56,658 nt of DNA from an uncultured Phycisphaerales bacterium (GTDB taxonomy: Bacteria > Planctomycetota > Phycisphaerae > Phycisphaerales > UBA1924). Positions within the stretch are counted from its first letter, which is position 1. The number at the start of each line of letters is the position of its first letter. The notes below the pieces were generated by a model. It ran no database searches. It was not told the origin of the DNA and was given only the letters and a program-made list of their open reading frames with translations. The position numbers and the translations under genes were made by a program. Location: contig CAIYWI010000161.1 of NCBI GenBank assembly GCA_903929885.1, positions 1 through 56,658 on the forward strand, given 5' to 3'. Below, in pieces: positions 16,983 to 25,679 of the stretch.

Positions 16983-18164
16983 ATGTCCAGCGCCACCATC
17001 TCGAAGGAAGTCGCCGAAGCCGTCTACTCACGCGGTCTTGAAGGCATCATCGCGGGCGAAACCTCGATCTGCTCGGTCGAGCAGGGGGGCCTGCTCTACC
17101 GCGGCTACGAGATCCACGATCTGGCGGCCAATGCCACCTTCGAGGAGGTCGCTTTCGTGCTGCTCGAGGGGGCCAAGCCCGATGCCCGGCAACTGGCTCG
17201 CTTCAAGCAGGAGTTGGTCGCCGAGCGCGCGTTGCCGGCATCGATCCTGCAGTTCCTCAAGGATGTGGGGCCGGCCCTCAAGGCGGGCACGGCGGTGCCG
17301 ATGGACGTGTGCCGCACGGCCGTGAGCCTGCTGGGCCACATCGACCCCGACTGCCAGGACAACAGCGCGGCAGCGAACCTCCGCAAGGCCAAGCGGCTCT
17401 TGGCGAAGATGCCCGCGATCATCGGCCACATGCAAAACGTGATCGATGGCAAGCCCTTCGTGCGTCCGGAGACGGGCGGCGATCCGACGCTTTCCCACGC
17501 GGCGAACCTGCTGTACCTGATGACCGGCCAGAAGCCCGTCGAGGAGTACGCCCGCTGCGTCGACGTCTCGCTCATCCTGTACGCGGAGCACGACTTCAAC
17601 GCCAGCACCTTCACCAGCCGCGTGATCGCCGGCACGCTCAGCGACATGCACGGCGCCGTGTGCGGGGGCATCGCCGCCCTCAAGGGTCCGCTCCACGGCG
17701 GCGCGAACGAGGCCGCGATGGAGATGCTCAAGCGGATCGACGCCTGGGTCGCCAAGGGCGGCACCGTCGAGGGCTACATGGACAACGCCTTTGCCACCAA
17801 GGAAAAGCTCATGGGCTTCGGCCACCGGGTCTACAAGAACGGCGACCATCGCGCGCCGATCCTGGGCGCCCTGGGCCGCGAGATCGCCCGAAAGCAGGGC
17901 CCCAACTCGCTCAAGTGGTTCGACATGGGCGACAAGGTCCAGAAGATCATGCTCGAGAAGAAGAACATCCACCCCAACGTGGACTTCCCCTGCGGCATGA
18001 CGTACTTCGTGATGGGCATCCCCGTCCCGCAGTACACGCCCATCTTCGTCGCCAGCCGCGTGTCGGGATGGTGCGCCCACGTGATGGAGCAGCACGCCAA
18101 CAACCGCATCATCCGCCCGCTCAGCAAGTACACGGGTGCGCCGCTTCGGCCGTGGAAGGGCTGA
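16983..18164 (+). CDS. gltA: Citrate synthase family protein
   Basis: Condenses acetyl-CoA with oxaloacetate at the entry of the TCA cycle. 393 residues, the size of the short bacterial type (Gram-positive citrate synthase and 2-methylcitrate synthase group). Seen: the catalytic His in KGPLHGGANE, the oxaloacetate-binding His in GFGHRVYKNGDHRA, and the catalytic Asp in NVDFPCG, where most enzymes have VDFYSG. C-terminal Arg residues in FVASRVSGW and NRIIRP fit substrate binding. The short type cannot be told from 2-methylcitrate synthase by eye; no prp genes lie nearby, which favours citrate synthase. The ATG at 16983 has a weak upstream GGAG. Confidence 0.93.
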   Translation: MSSATISKEVAEAVYSRGLEGIIAGETSICSVEQGGLLYRGYEIHDLAANATFEEVAFVLLEGAKPDARQLARFKQELVAERALPASILQFLKDVGPALKAGTAVPMDVCRTAVSLLGHIDPDCQDNSAAANLRKAKRLLAKMPAIIGHMQNVIDGKPFVRPETGGDPTLSHAANLLYLMTGQKPVEEYARCVDVSLILYAEHDFNASTFTSRVIAGTLSDMHGAVCGGIAALKGPLHGGANEAAMEMLKRIDAWVAKGGTVEGYMDNAFATKEKLMGFGHRVYKNGDHRAPILGALGREIARKQGPNSLKWFDMGDKVQKIMLEKKNIHPNVDFPCGMTYFVMGIPVPQYTPIFVASRVSGWCAHVMEQHANNRIIRPLSKYTGAPLRPWKG

Positions 18165-18191
18165 TCGCTTCCGGAGCCGCGAAGGTCCCGG

Positions 18192-19808
18192 TCAACGCTC
18201 GCCGACGTCCTGCAAACGCCGCTCGAGGTCGTCGCCATACGCCTCGAACGATCGCAGCGGCGATCGCTCGTGCACGCGGCGGGGCGACGGCAACTGGAAA
18301 CGGCCGTCGACGACGGCCTCGATGGCCTCGACGAGCGCGTCGACCGAACCACACCGGAATCGCAGACCGTTCTCGCCGTGGCGCACGAAGTCCGTGGGAC
18401 CGCCCAGGTCCGAGGCGATCACGGCACGCCCGGCGTGGAGCGATTCGAGCACGACGAAGGGGGAGTTCTCGAGACCTGCGTTCGGGAAGACGCACGCGTC
18501 GTACTCCGCGGGCGAGGACAGCAGTTGCCGCAGGTCGTAACCGCCCAGGAACGACACGTTCGTGCGTCCGTCCATCCATCGCCGAAATGGCTCGTGATCG
18601 CCCGACGCCCGAATGAGCAGGTGCACGCGGGAAGCAGAGGCGGGCGACATCGCCTCGACGGCGGCGCAGAGCGTCGCGAGGCCCTTGTTGGGATGACAGT
18701 TGCCGAAGTATGCCAGACGCAGCGGCCGCCGATCCCTGGGCGTCCACGGCGGGTCGTCGACGAAGGGCGAACGTTCGGCCGCCGTGCGAAGTTGATCAAA
18801 GTGCGGCTGCCCGAGCGGCACGTGACTCAGCAGCCGCTCATCGACGCCGAAGGCGCGGTACACCCCTTCGAGGAATCGGCTGGGAGACAAGATGGCGGTG
18901 GACGCGTTCAGGGCCCCCACCGCCGCCAACCGCCGCCGGCCGTAGTCGTTGCACGCCGCCAGATGGGATGGACCGCCGAGCAGCGAGGCGGCGGCGTCGG
19001 CCGGCCTCGGCGGCAGCGGCACCGGTCGCGGAGACGGCGGCTGGGACGGGCGGACATTCGAGCCGGCGATCAGGCTCGACACACGCTCGCGAGCCGCGAG
19101 CAACTGCACCTTGAGTCGCGGCATGGCCTCGGGACCGAGCATGCGTTCAGCCGACTGCGAGCGTTGTCGCCATCTCGCGTAGGAGGCGGGGTCGGGCGCG
19201 TGCGAGAGGCAATCGACGCAGCGCTCGCCGCCACGATAGTCGTCGCAGATGGTGCGTTCGTTCGCGAGCAGGTCGACCTGCGGACACAGCCAGTAGTAGT
19301 TGTGAGGGGTGACGACCACGGGCAACCCTGCCGCTCGCAGCGCACCGATGGTGTCGAATCCGAATCCCTCGAGCGCCTGGACGTGCACCACGTCGGCCCG
19401 CATGCCCCGCGCCCACGCGACAACGAGTTCGGCCTGAGACCTCGCCTCGATCTGAGGGCCCACGTTACGAAAGTTGAAGTTGCCGGGAGCGAGGTTCGGG
19501 CTGTTGACCAGCGAGAAGCAGCCGACGCCCCGCCACGCCTCTCGCCACTCGATCCGCATCCCGGGTCGAAGCGAGTAATCCATGCCGGACTGCAGGTAGA
19601 TCAAATGATGTCCGCGACGAACAAGGTCGGCGGCGGTCTCGGACGCACTCAGGTTGAGCCCCGACCCTTCGGCCGCCTGACGCGAGAGCCGGGCCCAGCC
19701 CAGGACGGCGATGCGGAGGGGTCGCGTCGGACGTCGCTCGGCCAACGGTGCGGCGGCGGCGGCGATGGCCCGTTCCCATTCGCGGAGTTGATCGGCGGCG
19801 AGTGACAT
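18192..19808 (-). CDS. Glycosyltransferase family 4-like protein (second of a pair)
   Basis: A 538-residue GT-B transferase, cytosolic face. The N-domain has VNSPNLAPGNFNF, VVVTPHNYYWLCPQ and a Cys cluster (ICDDYRGGERCVDC). A Pro-rich linker of about 40 residues follows. The C-domain has LAYFGNCHPNKGLATL and the nucleotide-sugar motif PNAGLENSPFVVLESLHAGR, then IASDLGGPTDFVRHGENGL, with the usual E-x7-E spacing. The donor and acceptor cannot be told. It overlaps the preceding glycosyltransferase by one base (TGATG), so translation is coupled. The two share the unusual N-domain words NSP-LAPG and HNY--LCPQV and are clearly paralogues. Likely role: building a surface glycan. Confidence 0.88.
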   Translation of the reverse strand: MSLAADQLREWERAIAAAAAPLAERRPTRPLRIAVLGWARLSRQAAEGSGLNLSASETAADLVRRGHHLIYLQSGMDYSLRPGMRIEWREAWRGVGCFSLVNSPNLAPGNFNFRNVGPQIEARSQAELVVAWARGMRADVVHVQALEGFGFDTIGALRAAGLPVVVTPHNYYWLCPQVDLLANERTICDDYRGGERCVDCLSHAPDPASYARWRQRSQSAERMLGPEAMPRLKVQLLAARERVSSLIAGSNVRPSQPPSPRPVPLPPRPADAAASLLGGPSHLAACNDYGRRRLAAVGALNASTAILSPSRFLEGVYRAFGVDERLLSHVPLGQPHFDQLRTAAERSPFVDDPPWTPRDRRPLRLAYFGNCHPNKGLATLCAAVEAMSPASASRVHLLIRASGDHEPFRRWMDGRTNVSFLGGYDLRQLLSSPAEYDACVFPNAGLENSPFVVLESLHAGRAVIASDLGGPTDFVRHGENGLRFRCGSVDALVEAIEAVVDGRFQLPSPRRVHERSPLRSFEAYGDDLERRLQDVGER

Positions 19809-21451
19809 CAGGACGCGCGAGCGGCGAGCATCGCACGGTATTCCGCCTCCATCGCGGCGGCATGGGCCGCCATGGTTTGGGGCGGGCGGATGCCGTCGCG
19901 GAGTCGGGCAAGCATGGCCGGATCGGCGGCGACGCGGGCCAGGGTTCGGGCGAGATCGAAGCGGTCGTTGCCCCGGAAGAGCAGGCCGTTGACCTCGTGA
20001 TGAACGAGATCGACGATGCCGCCCAAGGCCGCACCGATGACGGGAACGCCGCAGGCGAGGAACTCCATGACGGTCTGGGGGCCATTATCCCACCAGATGC
20101 TGGGAACCAGACCCGCGTCGATGCCCGCGAGCATCCCGGGCACCTCCTCGTGGGCGTAGCCGCCTCGGACTTGAAGACCGGCGAGCCGACGGCGGAACGA
20201 CTCGACTCTGGCAAGATCGGGCTCGATGTCCTTGGCCCAGATGGACAAGTCGAGTCGCGACAAGGTCTCGGGCACGAGCAGGTCGAGCGAATCGAGCAAC
20301 ATGGGGAGCCCCTTGTAGGCGTTGTTGTACCCCATGAATCCCAGTCGCACGACCGGCCTCACGTCCCGCATCGCCGGCCCGAGCCACGGGTGACGGGCGG
20401 CGCGATCGACCATGCGCGAGCCGATGGGCATCTCCCGGAGCACGGAAGCGGGAACGCCCATCGACTCGAACTTGCGACGAACGAACGACGACACCGCGAG
20501 CACGCGATCGCACCTCGAGAGCATGTCGACCATGGCGCGACGCCGGACGCCGTAAGGACTCATCACGCGCGCACTCGACGGGGGCGGATCGCACCGATTG
20601 TCGAGCGGCCGCCACGTCGGCTGGGTCAGATGCTCCTCGCTCCACGGCGATGGCGCGGGGGCCGGACGCTCCGAGGGCGTGGCCGCCGCGGCATCTTCGT
20701 GTCCTCGCACGCCTCGACCGGGCATCGGAGGTTCGATGATGGGCAATGGAATCGACGCCTTGACCGCCCGCCGGGCCATGCGGGCCACGCGGGCGAACGC
20801 CGCAGGCACGATCGGCGCACGGGCGGGAGACTCGGACCGGATGGACGGAGCGACGGGATCGAGGCCGGCACGCACGCGTCGTTCGGCCACGGGATCGTGT
20901 CCGGTCATGCACCCCTCGCAGGCGTGCCCGTTGTCGAAGTCGAAGCACGGGGTGGCGCCCTTGTGCATCAGGTAGACCTGCGGGCAGAGCGTGTGGTAGT
21001 TGTGCAGGCTGAAGAGGACCGCGGCGCCCGGCCAACCCGGCTCCGACACCTTGGCCGCGTCGATGCACCCGCAGGAGAACCCCTCGATGTTGTGAAAATG
21101 AACGATCTCCGGTCGCCAGATGCGGAGGAACCTGGTGAGTTCGGCCTCGAGTGTCGGGGCGCTGATCTCGCCCATGGGCTCGCGGAACTGGAAGATGCCG
21201 GGGGCAAGCACCGGCGAGTTGACGATGTCGTACACCTGCACGCCCTGGTCGTCGGGCAGTCGGCGCACCTCGCAGGCCCGAGACACCTCCAACGCCGCAT
21301 CGCCCACGTAACTGAGACCGGAACTGAGCCAAGCCACCTCGTGGCCCCTGGCGACCAGTTCGAGGGCAAGATCACGGGCATAGCCGTTGACTCCGCCGCC
21401 GGCCCGGGCTCCGTCGGCGAACCTCGCCCAGTTGACCAGCACGATCCGCAT
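19808..21451 (-). CDS. Glycosyltransferase family 4-like protein (first of a pair)
   Basis: 547 residues of the GT-B fold. The start at 21451 gives MRIVLVNWARFADGAR with the glycine-rich first loop GGGVNGYARDLALEL. Seen: VNSPVLAPGIFQF, EIVHFHNIEGF, SLHNYHTLCPQVYLM and a Cys cluster (TPCFDF...HACEGC); a Pro/Arg-rich disordered-looking insert at about 200-300; then LGFMGYNNAYKGLPMLL and SIWWDNGPQTVMEFLACGVPVIGA. In the donor-site motif the usual first Glu is Asp (WWDNGPQTVMEF), while the second is kept. A perfect TATACT lies 8 nt before the ATG. The long open frame upstream of it is antisense to the transporter gene and is not used. Confidence 0.88.
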   Translation of the reverse strand: MRIVLVNWARFADGARAGGGVNGYARDLALELVARGHEVAWLSSGLSYVGDAALEVSRACEVRRLPDDQGVQVYDIVNSPVLAPGIFQFREPMGEISAPTLEAELTRFLRIWRPEIVHFHNIEGFSCGCIDAAKVSEPGWPGAAVLFSLHNYHTLCPQVYLMHKGATPCFDFDNGHACEGCMTGHDPVAERRVRAGLDPVAPSIRSESPARAPIVPAAFARVARMARRAVKASIPLPIIEPPMPGRGVRGHEDAAAATPSERPAPAPSPWSEEHLTQPTWRPLDNRCDPPPSSARVMSPYGVRRRAMVDMLSRCDRVLAVSSFVRRKFESMGVPASVLREMPIGSRMVDRAARHPWLGPAMRDVRPVVRLGFMGYNNAYKGLPMLLDSLDLLVPETLSRLDLSIWAKDIEPDLARVESFRRRLAGLQVRGGYAHEEVPGMLAGIDAGLVPSIWWDNGPQTVMEFLACGVPVIGAALGGIVDLVHHEVNGLLFRGNDRFDLARTLARVAADPAMLARLRDGIRPPQTMAAHAAAMEAEYRAMLAARAS

Positions 21452-21459
21452 GCGGGTCC

Positions 21460-21465
21460 AGTATA
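21460..21465 (-). promoter_or_regulatory. -10 hexamer TATACT of the glycosyltransferase pair
   Basis: Ends 8 nt before the ATG at 21451; the closest match to TATAAT in the window. It is back to back with the promoter at 21493. Confidence 0.7.
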
Positions 21466-21492
21466 GAGCCGTGCGGCAGGGCACTGCCCCGC

Positions 21493-21498
21493 TAGACT
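21493..21498 (+). promoter_or_regulatory. -10 hexamer TAGACT of the queuosine-precursor transporter gene
   Basis: Ends 7 nt before the ATG at 21506. Both divergent promoters fit in 54 bp. Confidence 0.6.
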
Positions 21499-21505
21499 CC
21501 ACTCC

Positions 21506-22273
21506 ATGACCACCAGCCAACCGGCGGAGGCCCACGCCCTTTCGCGTCCCCAGAAGGCCTATGTGTGGCTCGCATGCCTTTCGGCCGCGTGCCTTCTCGT
21601 CGCCGACGTCGTGGGCATCAAGCTCTTCAGCATTCCGCTGGGGTTCTCGATTCCCGTGCCGTGGGGCGACGGGAGCATCCGCGCCATCGAGCACACCTGC
21701 GGCATGCTCACCTTCCCCATCACGTTCATCATCACCGACCTCGTCAACGACTTTTACGGCAAGAAGGCCGCTCGCCGCATCGCCTACATCAGTCTCGCGA
21801 TGGGCATGCTCGCCTTCGGCATCATGAACCTCGCGCAGGCGATGCCGCGGCTCGACGCGCCGTACAACGTGTCGCAGGAGGCATTCGACGCCGTCTTCGG
21901 ATCGGCCAAGGGCATGTATATCGCCTCGATGGCGGCCTACCTCGTCGGCAGTCTGGCAGACATCTTCCTCTTCGGGGTGCTCAAGCGGCTCACCGGCGGC
22001 AGGTACATCTGGCTTCGCGCCACCGGATCCACGATCGTCTCGCAGTTCGTCGACAGCGTCGTGGTGAGTTTCGTCGCCTTTCACCTCTGGAGGACGCTGT
22101 ACCCCGACCCCGGCACGCCCCCCGCGCCGCTGGGTGAGATCCTCAAGATCGCCGCCACCGGGTACCTGCTCAAGTTCTGTCTTGCGCTGGCCGCCACGCC
22201 CGTGATCTATCTGGGCCACGGATTCCTTCGGGTGGCGTGCGGGCTGACGCCAGTGGCCCCGTCGCCCCGGTGA
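21506..22273 (+). CDS. yhhQ: Queuosine precursor transporter (YhhQ/VUT family)
   Basis: A 255-residue inner-membrane protein with about six hydrophobic segments that imports a queuosine precursor (preQ0 or preQ1) for tRNA modification. Seen: the family motif TFPITFIITDLVNDFYGKKA at residues 71-90 with its Asp-x3-Asp pair, and the second motif RATGSTIVSQFVDSVVVS. The N-terminal 20 residues are cytosolic. It is transcribed alone under its own TAGACT; ferredoxin starts 95 bp later with a separate hexamer. Its presence suggests that the organism salvages the precursor, or supplements synthesis; no que genes are in view. Confidence 0.93.
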   Translation: MTTSQPAEAHALSRPQKAYVWLACLSAACLLVADVVGIKLFSIPLGFSIPVPWGDGSIRAIEHTCGMLTFPITFIITDLVNDFYGKKAARRIAYISLAMGMLAFGIMNLAQAMPRLDAPYNVSQEAFDAVFGSAKGMYIASMAAYLVGSLADIFLFGVLKRLTGGRYIWLRATGSTIVSQFVDSVVVSFVAFHLWRTLYPDPGTPPAPLGEILKIAATGYLLKFCLALAATPVIYLGHGFLRVACGLTPVAPSPR

Positions 22274-22354
22274 AGCCCGGGCCCGGTCCGAGGCCCAGCG
22301 CCATCGGCGGGACATGCCGCGGCCGACGGGTCGACGCCGCGGGGCGGCACCCGA

Positions 22355-22360
22355 TATCCT
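22355..22360 (+). promoter_or_regulatory. -10 hexamer TATCCT of the fdx-iscX operon
   Basis: Ends 8 nt before the ATG at 22369. Confidence 0.6.
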
Positions 22361-22368
22361 TTGCCCCC

Positions 22369-22767
22369 ATGCACCTCAAGCACTCCGACCGCGAACACGG
22401 CCCCCCGGTCGTCCCCGTCACCTTCATTCTCGAGGACCCCGAAGGCCTGACCGGCTCCGACAAGAGGGAGCACACGCTCATGGGCGGCACGGGCGAGAGC
22501 CTGCTCGAGTTGGCCATGGAGCACGGCATCAACATCGAGCACGCCTGCGGCGGCGTGTGCGCCTGCTCCACCTGCCACATCTACGTCGAGAAGGGCGGCG
22601 AGTGCCTCTCCGAAGCGACCGAAGCCGAGGAGGACCGCGTGGAGGAGGCGCCGGGCCTCCAACGCAACAGCCGCCTGTCGTGCCAGTGCGTGATCGAGCG
22701 CAACGGGCCCATTCAGGTGCGGGTGCCGGCGTGGAATCGCAACGCGATCAAGGAAGTCCCCCACTGA
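22369..22767 (+). CDS. fdx: Adrenodoxin-type 2Fe-2S ferredoxin
   Basis: A 132-residue electron carrier of the ISC type. The cluster ligands are seen as C-x5-C-x2-C in EHACGGVCACSTCHIYV plus a fourth Cys in SRLSCQC; an extra Cys sits within the first loop. The acidic stretch EATEAEEDRVEEA between the third and fourth ligands is the partner-binding helix of this family. An N-terminal extension of about 12 residues is present. iscX follows within 25 bp, reproducing the end of the proteobacterial isc operon (fdx-iscX), so a role in Fe-S cluster assembly is the best inference. The start is set by TATCCT 8 nt upstream. Confidence 0.94.
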   Translation: MHLKHSDREHGPPVVPVTFILEDPEGLTGSDKREHTLMGGTGESLLELAMEHGINIEHACGGVCACSTCHIYVEKGGECLSEATEAEEDRVEEAPGLQRNSRLSCQCVIERNGPIQVRVPAWNRNAIKEVPH

Positions 22768-22780
22768 CGCCCGATGCGAG

Positions 22781-22785
22781 AGGAG
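22781..22785 (+). promoter_or_regulatory. Shine-Dalgarno AGGAG deciding the iscX start
   Basis: Lies 6 nt before the GTG at 22792 and inside the frame that would begin at the ATG at 22774, which favours GTG. Confidence 0.55.
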
Positions 22786-22791
22786 TCGATC

Positions 22792-23025
22792 GTGCCGCGT
22801 GACGATTCGTTCCATTGGCTGGACGTCGAACTGATCGGTGAGTTGCTGGCCGAGAGATGCCCCGACCGGGATCCGTTGCGGACGGGGTTCGTGGAACTCA
22901 AGCGGCTGGTGACGTCGCTCGAGGGCTTTCGCGAGCGACCCGGGCACCCGTGCAACGAGAAGATCCTCGAAACCATCCAGAGTCACTGGATGGCCGAGCG
23001 AGACGACTTGCGTCGCCATGGGTGA
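22792..23025 (+). CDS. iscX: Fe-S cluster assembly protein IscX
   Basis: A small acidic protein that binds IscS and iron and modulates cluster assembly. 77 residues from the GTG (83 if the ATG at 22774 is used), against 66 in E. coli. Seen: FHWLDVELIGELLAER at the N-terminus, DPLRTGFVELKRLV, and the C-terminal CNEKILETIQSHWMAE, the family's conserved W-D-x3-I, L-x2-L-V and NE-ILE-IQ-W pattern. It lies 24 bp after fdx and its AGGAG site is the sort seen in internal operon genes here. iscX is uncommon outside Proteobacteria, so its occurrence next to fdx in this genome is notable. Confidence 0.9.
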   Translation: MPRDDSFHWLDVELIGELLAERCPDRDPLRTGFVELKRLVTSLEGFRERPGHPCNEKILETIQSHWMAERDDLRRHG

Positions 23026-23066
23026 GCGCTCGGCGAATCGGGCCCCCGCCTGGCGGGGTCGGCCCG

Positions 23067-23072
23067 TACGCT
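23067..23072 (+). promoter_or_regulatory. -10 hexamer TACGCT of rlmE
   Basis: Ends 6 nt before the ATG at 23079. Confidence 0.6.
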
Positions 23073-23078
23073 TCCCCG

Positions 23079-23717
23079 ATGGCTCAGCCCCGCAAGCTCC
23101 ACGACCAATACTTCAAGCTGGCCAAGGCCGAGGGGTATGTCGCGCGGTCCGCGTACAAGCTCAAGGAAATCAACGACAAGAAGCGGCTGATCCGTCGAGG
23201 CGACCGGGTGATCGACCTGGGGTGCGCCCCGGGCTCGTGGTTGCAGGTGGTCGAGGAGATCGTCGGTCAGGCGGGCATGGCCGTGGGCATCGACCTTCAG
23301 GAAGTGCGTCCGATGTTCGGACCTCGCGTCACGACGATGGTCGCGGACGCCTTCGCGACCGACCCGGCGACGCTGCTGACGCCGCTCGGGGGCAAGCGGG
23401 CGGACGCGCTGATCAGCGACATGGCACCGAGCACGACGGGGCACGGTGACGACTTCCTTTCCGCGCGGCTCTGTCGCCGCGTCCTTGAACTGGCCCCGCA
23501 CGTGCTGCGGCCGGGGGGCACGCTCGTGATGAAGGTGCTCGAGGGAGCGGACATGCCCGACCTCCTGAAGGAGACCAAGGCCATGTTCGCGGAGGCGGGC
23601 GCGACCAAGCCCGCGGCAAGCCGCGACGTCTCTCGGGAGATCTTCATCTGGGCCACGGGCTTCAAGCCCCCGCGTCCCGCGACGGAGTCGAAGCATGACG
23701 CTGTTGGCCCCCGCTGA
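23079..23717 (+). CDS. rlmE: 23S rRNA (uridine(2552)-2'-O)-methyltransferase RlmE (FtsJ/RrmJ)
   Basis: Methylates the ribose of U2552 in the A loop of 23S rRNA. 212 residues, the family length. The K-D-K-E catalytic set is complete: Lys27 in SAYKLKEI, Asp114 in ISDMAPSTTGH, Lys152 in VMKVLEG, Glu187 in SREIFIWA. The SAM site is VIDLGCAPGSW at residues 44-54. Its last 23 bases overlap the VWA-protein gene, whose ATG lies inside the rlmE C-terminal codons, so the two are probably cotranscribed. The start is fixed by TACGCT 6 nt upstream. Confidence 0.96.
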   Translation: MAQPRKLHDQYFKLAKAEGYVARSAYKLKEINDKKRLIRRGDRVIDLGCAPGSWLQVVEEIVGQAGMAVGIDLQEVRPMFGPRVTTMVADAFATDPATLLTPLGGKRADALISDMAPSTTGHGDDFLSARLCRRVLELAPHVLRPGGTLVMKVLEGADMPDLLKETKAMFAEAGATKPAASRDVSREIFIWATGFKPPRPATESKHDAVGPR

Positions 23718-25665
23718 CGCGATCGTCGCCGCAACCGTCGGGGGCCTCTTGCTCCTGGTGCTCTACATCCTGCGCCTTCGACGCAGGCCGCTTCGCGTCA
23801 GCACGATTCTGCACTGGCCCAAGGCCGCCGTGGACGCACAGGCCAACGAACCGTTCCAGCGGCTTCGGCCTTCATGGCTGCTGGCCCTGCAAGCCTTGGC
23901 GTTGGCGTTGCTCTCGCTGGCTGCGGGACGGCCCGTGCTGGAGGACCACGCGGGCGGCAGTGCGGCGAGGACCGTCATCATCGTCGATGCCTCCGCATCG
24001 ATGCTCGCCATCGATTCGCCCGGACGCCCGCCGCGACTCGAGGAGGCCAAGCGCCAGGCGATCGTCATGGCGAAGCGATTGACCGGCGAAGGTCGCTCGG
24101 TGGCCGTGGTGGCCGCTGGAGCCTCGCCCTCGATCAAGGGCAACCTCTCGACCTCGGCCGGTCTGACGGAGGCCGCGATCACTGCGGTGGAGGGAGCGGA
24201 CCAACCGGGGGACCTGCAGGCGGCCATCACCCTCGCGCAGGGGTTGGTCGCGAGCGACGACGAGTCGGACGCGAGAGGAGCACGACTCGTGTTGTTCACC
24301 GATTCGGTGGTCGAACGCCCGGAGCAAGGGTGGCGTTCATCGCTGCCGCTGAGCATCGAACGCATCGGCCCGGCGTCCGGGATGCCGGCGCCGCTCAATC
24401 GGGGCATCGTCGGACTCACCGTTCGTCGCGACGCCCGTGATCCCTCCATGGTGCGGGTCTTCATCCAACTGACTTCCAATCGCGTCGCGACCAGCGGCGA
24501 ACAGGCCGATGTCGTGCCCCTCCGAACGCTCGTGGCGGGGCGAGAGGTCGACCGTCGCGTGCTGACGCTGCCGCTGACGGCCCGATCGGGCGGACGAGGC
24601 GGCGCGACCATCGACCTGCCGGCGACCGGTTCTGGACTGCTTCAAGTGGAGATCCCCGACGCGGACGCGCTCGCCGCGGACAACGTCGTGCAGTGGGTGC
24701 TCGACTCGCCGCGTCCACCCTCGCTGCTGGTGGTGCGCCCGCAGGAGGATGCCCCGCCGGCATCGGCAGGCTTGCTCGACGACGTGATCTCCGAACTGGG
24801 CCTGCGGACCGTCGAGCGCATCTCGTGGAACGACTACGAGCGGCTTGCCTCCACCCGTTCGCTCGGCGCCTTCGACTGCGTGCTGTTCGACCGGGTCACG
24901 CCGCTCAAGCCGTGTCCGGTTCCGTCCATTTCATTCGGGGCGTCGATGCCGGGCACGGGACTCGAGCGGACCGAGGACACTGCCTCGGCGGGTTCCCAGA
25001 CGCTCTTCTGGCAACGATCGCATCCGCTGCTCTCGTCGGTCTCGCTCGACTCGCTGGTGATCGACGACGCCTCGGCGCTGGTTCGCACCGCGGAGCAGTC
25101 GAGCGTCGAAGAGTTGATCAACTCGCGGAGCGGCCTCCTGTTGGCGACGGCGACCCCCCAGGGCATGCGACGGATCATCGCGGCTTTCGATCTGGGCCGG
25201 AGCAACTGGCTTCTGCAGCCGTCCTTTCCGGTCTTCATGGCGGAGTCGATGCGGTTCCTGCTCCAAAGGCACGGGGGTGCGCCGGGTCGAGCGTGGCTGA
25301 CGACCCAACCGGTCGTGCTCCGCGCCGGACCGGGCGCACTTGCGGTGAGCGGCCCCGCGGAGGTCCGTCTCGATGCGGTGCAGGAGGGGGGCGATGGAGA
25401 GCGGAGCGTGGGCATCCTGCCCAGGGCTGGCGTGTATCAGGCGCAGGGCGACCGCGTCGTCGAGCCGGTGGTGGCGATCAACCTGCTCAACGCAGCGGAA
25501 TCGATGCTGGCGCCATCGGACCTTGCGGTGACGACGCCGAGGGCCAAGCCGCTCGTACCCGGAGAGGATCGGACGGGCACGCCCCTGTGGCGGCACCTGG
25601 TGGCGGCGGCGTTCGGCCTGCTGCTGGTCGAGTGGTTCGTGGGTGTGCGTGCACTGAGGGCCTGA
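23695..25665 (+). CDS. BatA/VWA-type membrane protein
   Basis: 656 residues. Two N-terminal hydrophobic segments (AATVGGLLLLVLYIL and SWLLALQALALALLSLA) flank the aerotolerance BatA motif LRRRPLRVSTILHWP. A von Willebrand A domain follows with the MIDAS start VIIVDASASML (D-x-S-x-S). The rest (about 230-620) is a periplasm-like region with beta-rich segments and no recognised domain, and a last hydrophobic helix (LVAAAFGLLLVEWFVG) ends the protein. Such proteins usually sit beside MoxR ATPase and DUF58 genes; neither is present here. It overlaps rlmE by 23 bp, with GGAG 7 nt before the ATG. Confidence 0.85.
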   Translation: MTLLAPADAIVAATVGGLLLLVLYILRLRRRPLRVSTILHWPKAAVDAQANEPFQRLRPSWLLALQALALALLSLAAGRPVLEDHAGGSAARTVIIVDASASMLAIDSPGRPPRLEEAKRQAIVMAKRLTGEGRSVAVVAAGASPSIKGNLSTSAGLTEAAITAVEGADQPGDLQAAITLAQGLVASDDESDARGARLVLFTDSVVERPEQGWRSSLPLSIERIGPASGMPAPLNRGIVGLTVRRDARDPSMVRVFIQLTSNRVATSGEQADVVPLRTLVAGREVDRRVLTLPLTARSGGRGGATIDLPATGSGLLQVEIPDADALAADNVVQWVLDSPRPPSLLVVRPQEDAPPASAGLLDDVISELGLRTVERISWNDYERLASTRSLGAFDCVLFDRVTPLKPCPVPSISFGASMPGTGLERTEDTASAGSQTLFWQRSHPLLSSVSLDSLVIDDASALVRTAEQSSVEELINSRSGLLLATATPQGMRRIIAAFDLGRSNWLLQPSFPVFMAESMRFLLQRHGGAPGRAWLTTQPVVLRAGPGALAVSGPAEVRLDAVQEGGDGERSVGILPRAGVYQAQGDRVVEPVVAINLLNAAESMLAPSDLAVTTPRAKPLVPGEDRTGTPLWRHLVAAAFGLLLVEWFVGVRALRA

Positions 25666-25679
25666 CGGCCACCGCGACC

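Noticed and set aside
22774-22792. ATG at 22774 as the iscX start
   Set aside because: AGGAG at 22781-22785 would lie inside the coding sequence, and the GTG at 22792 has ideal spacing; kept as an alternative only.
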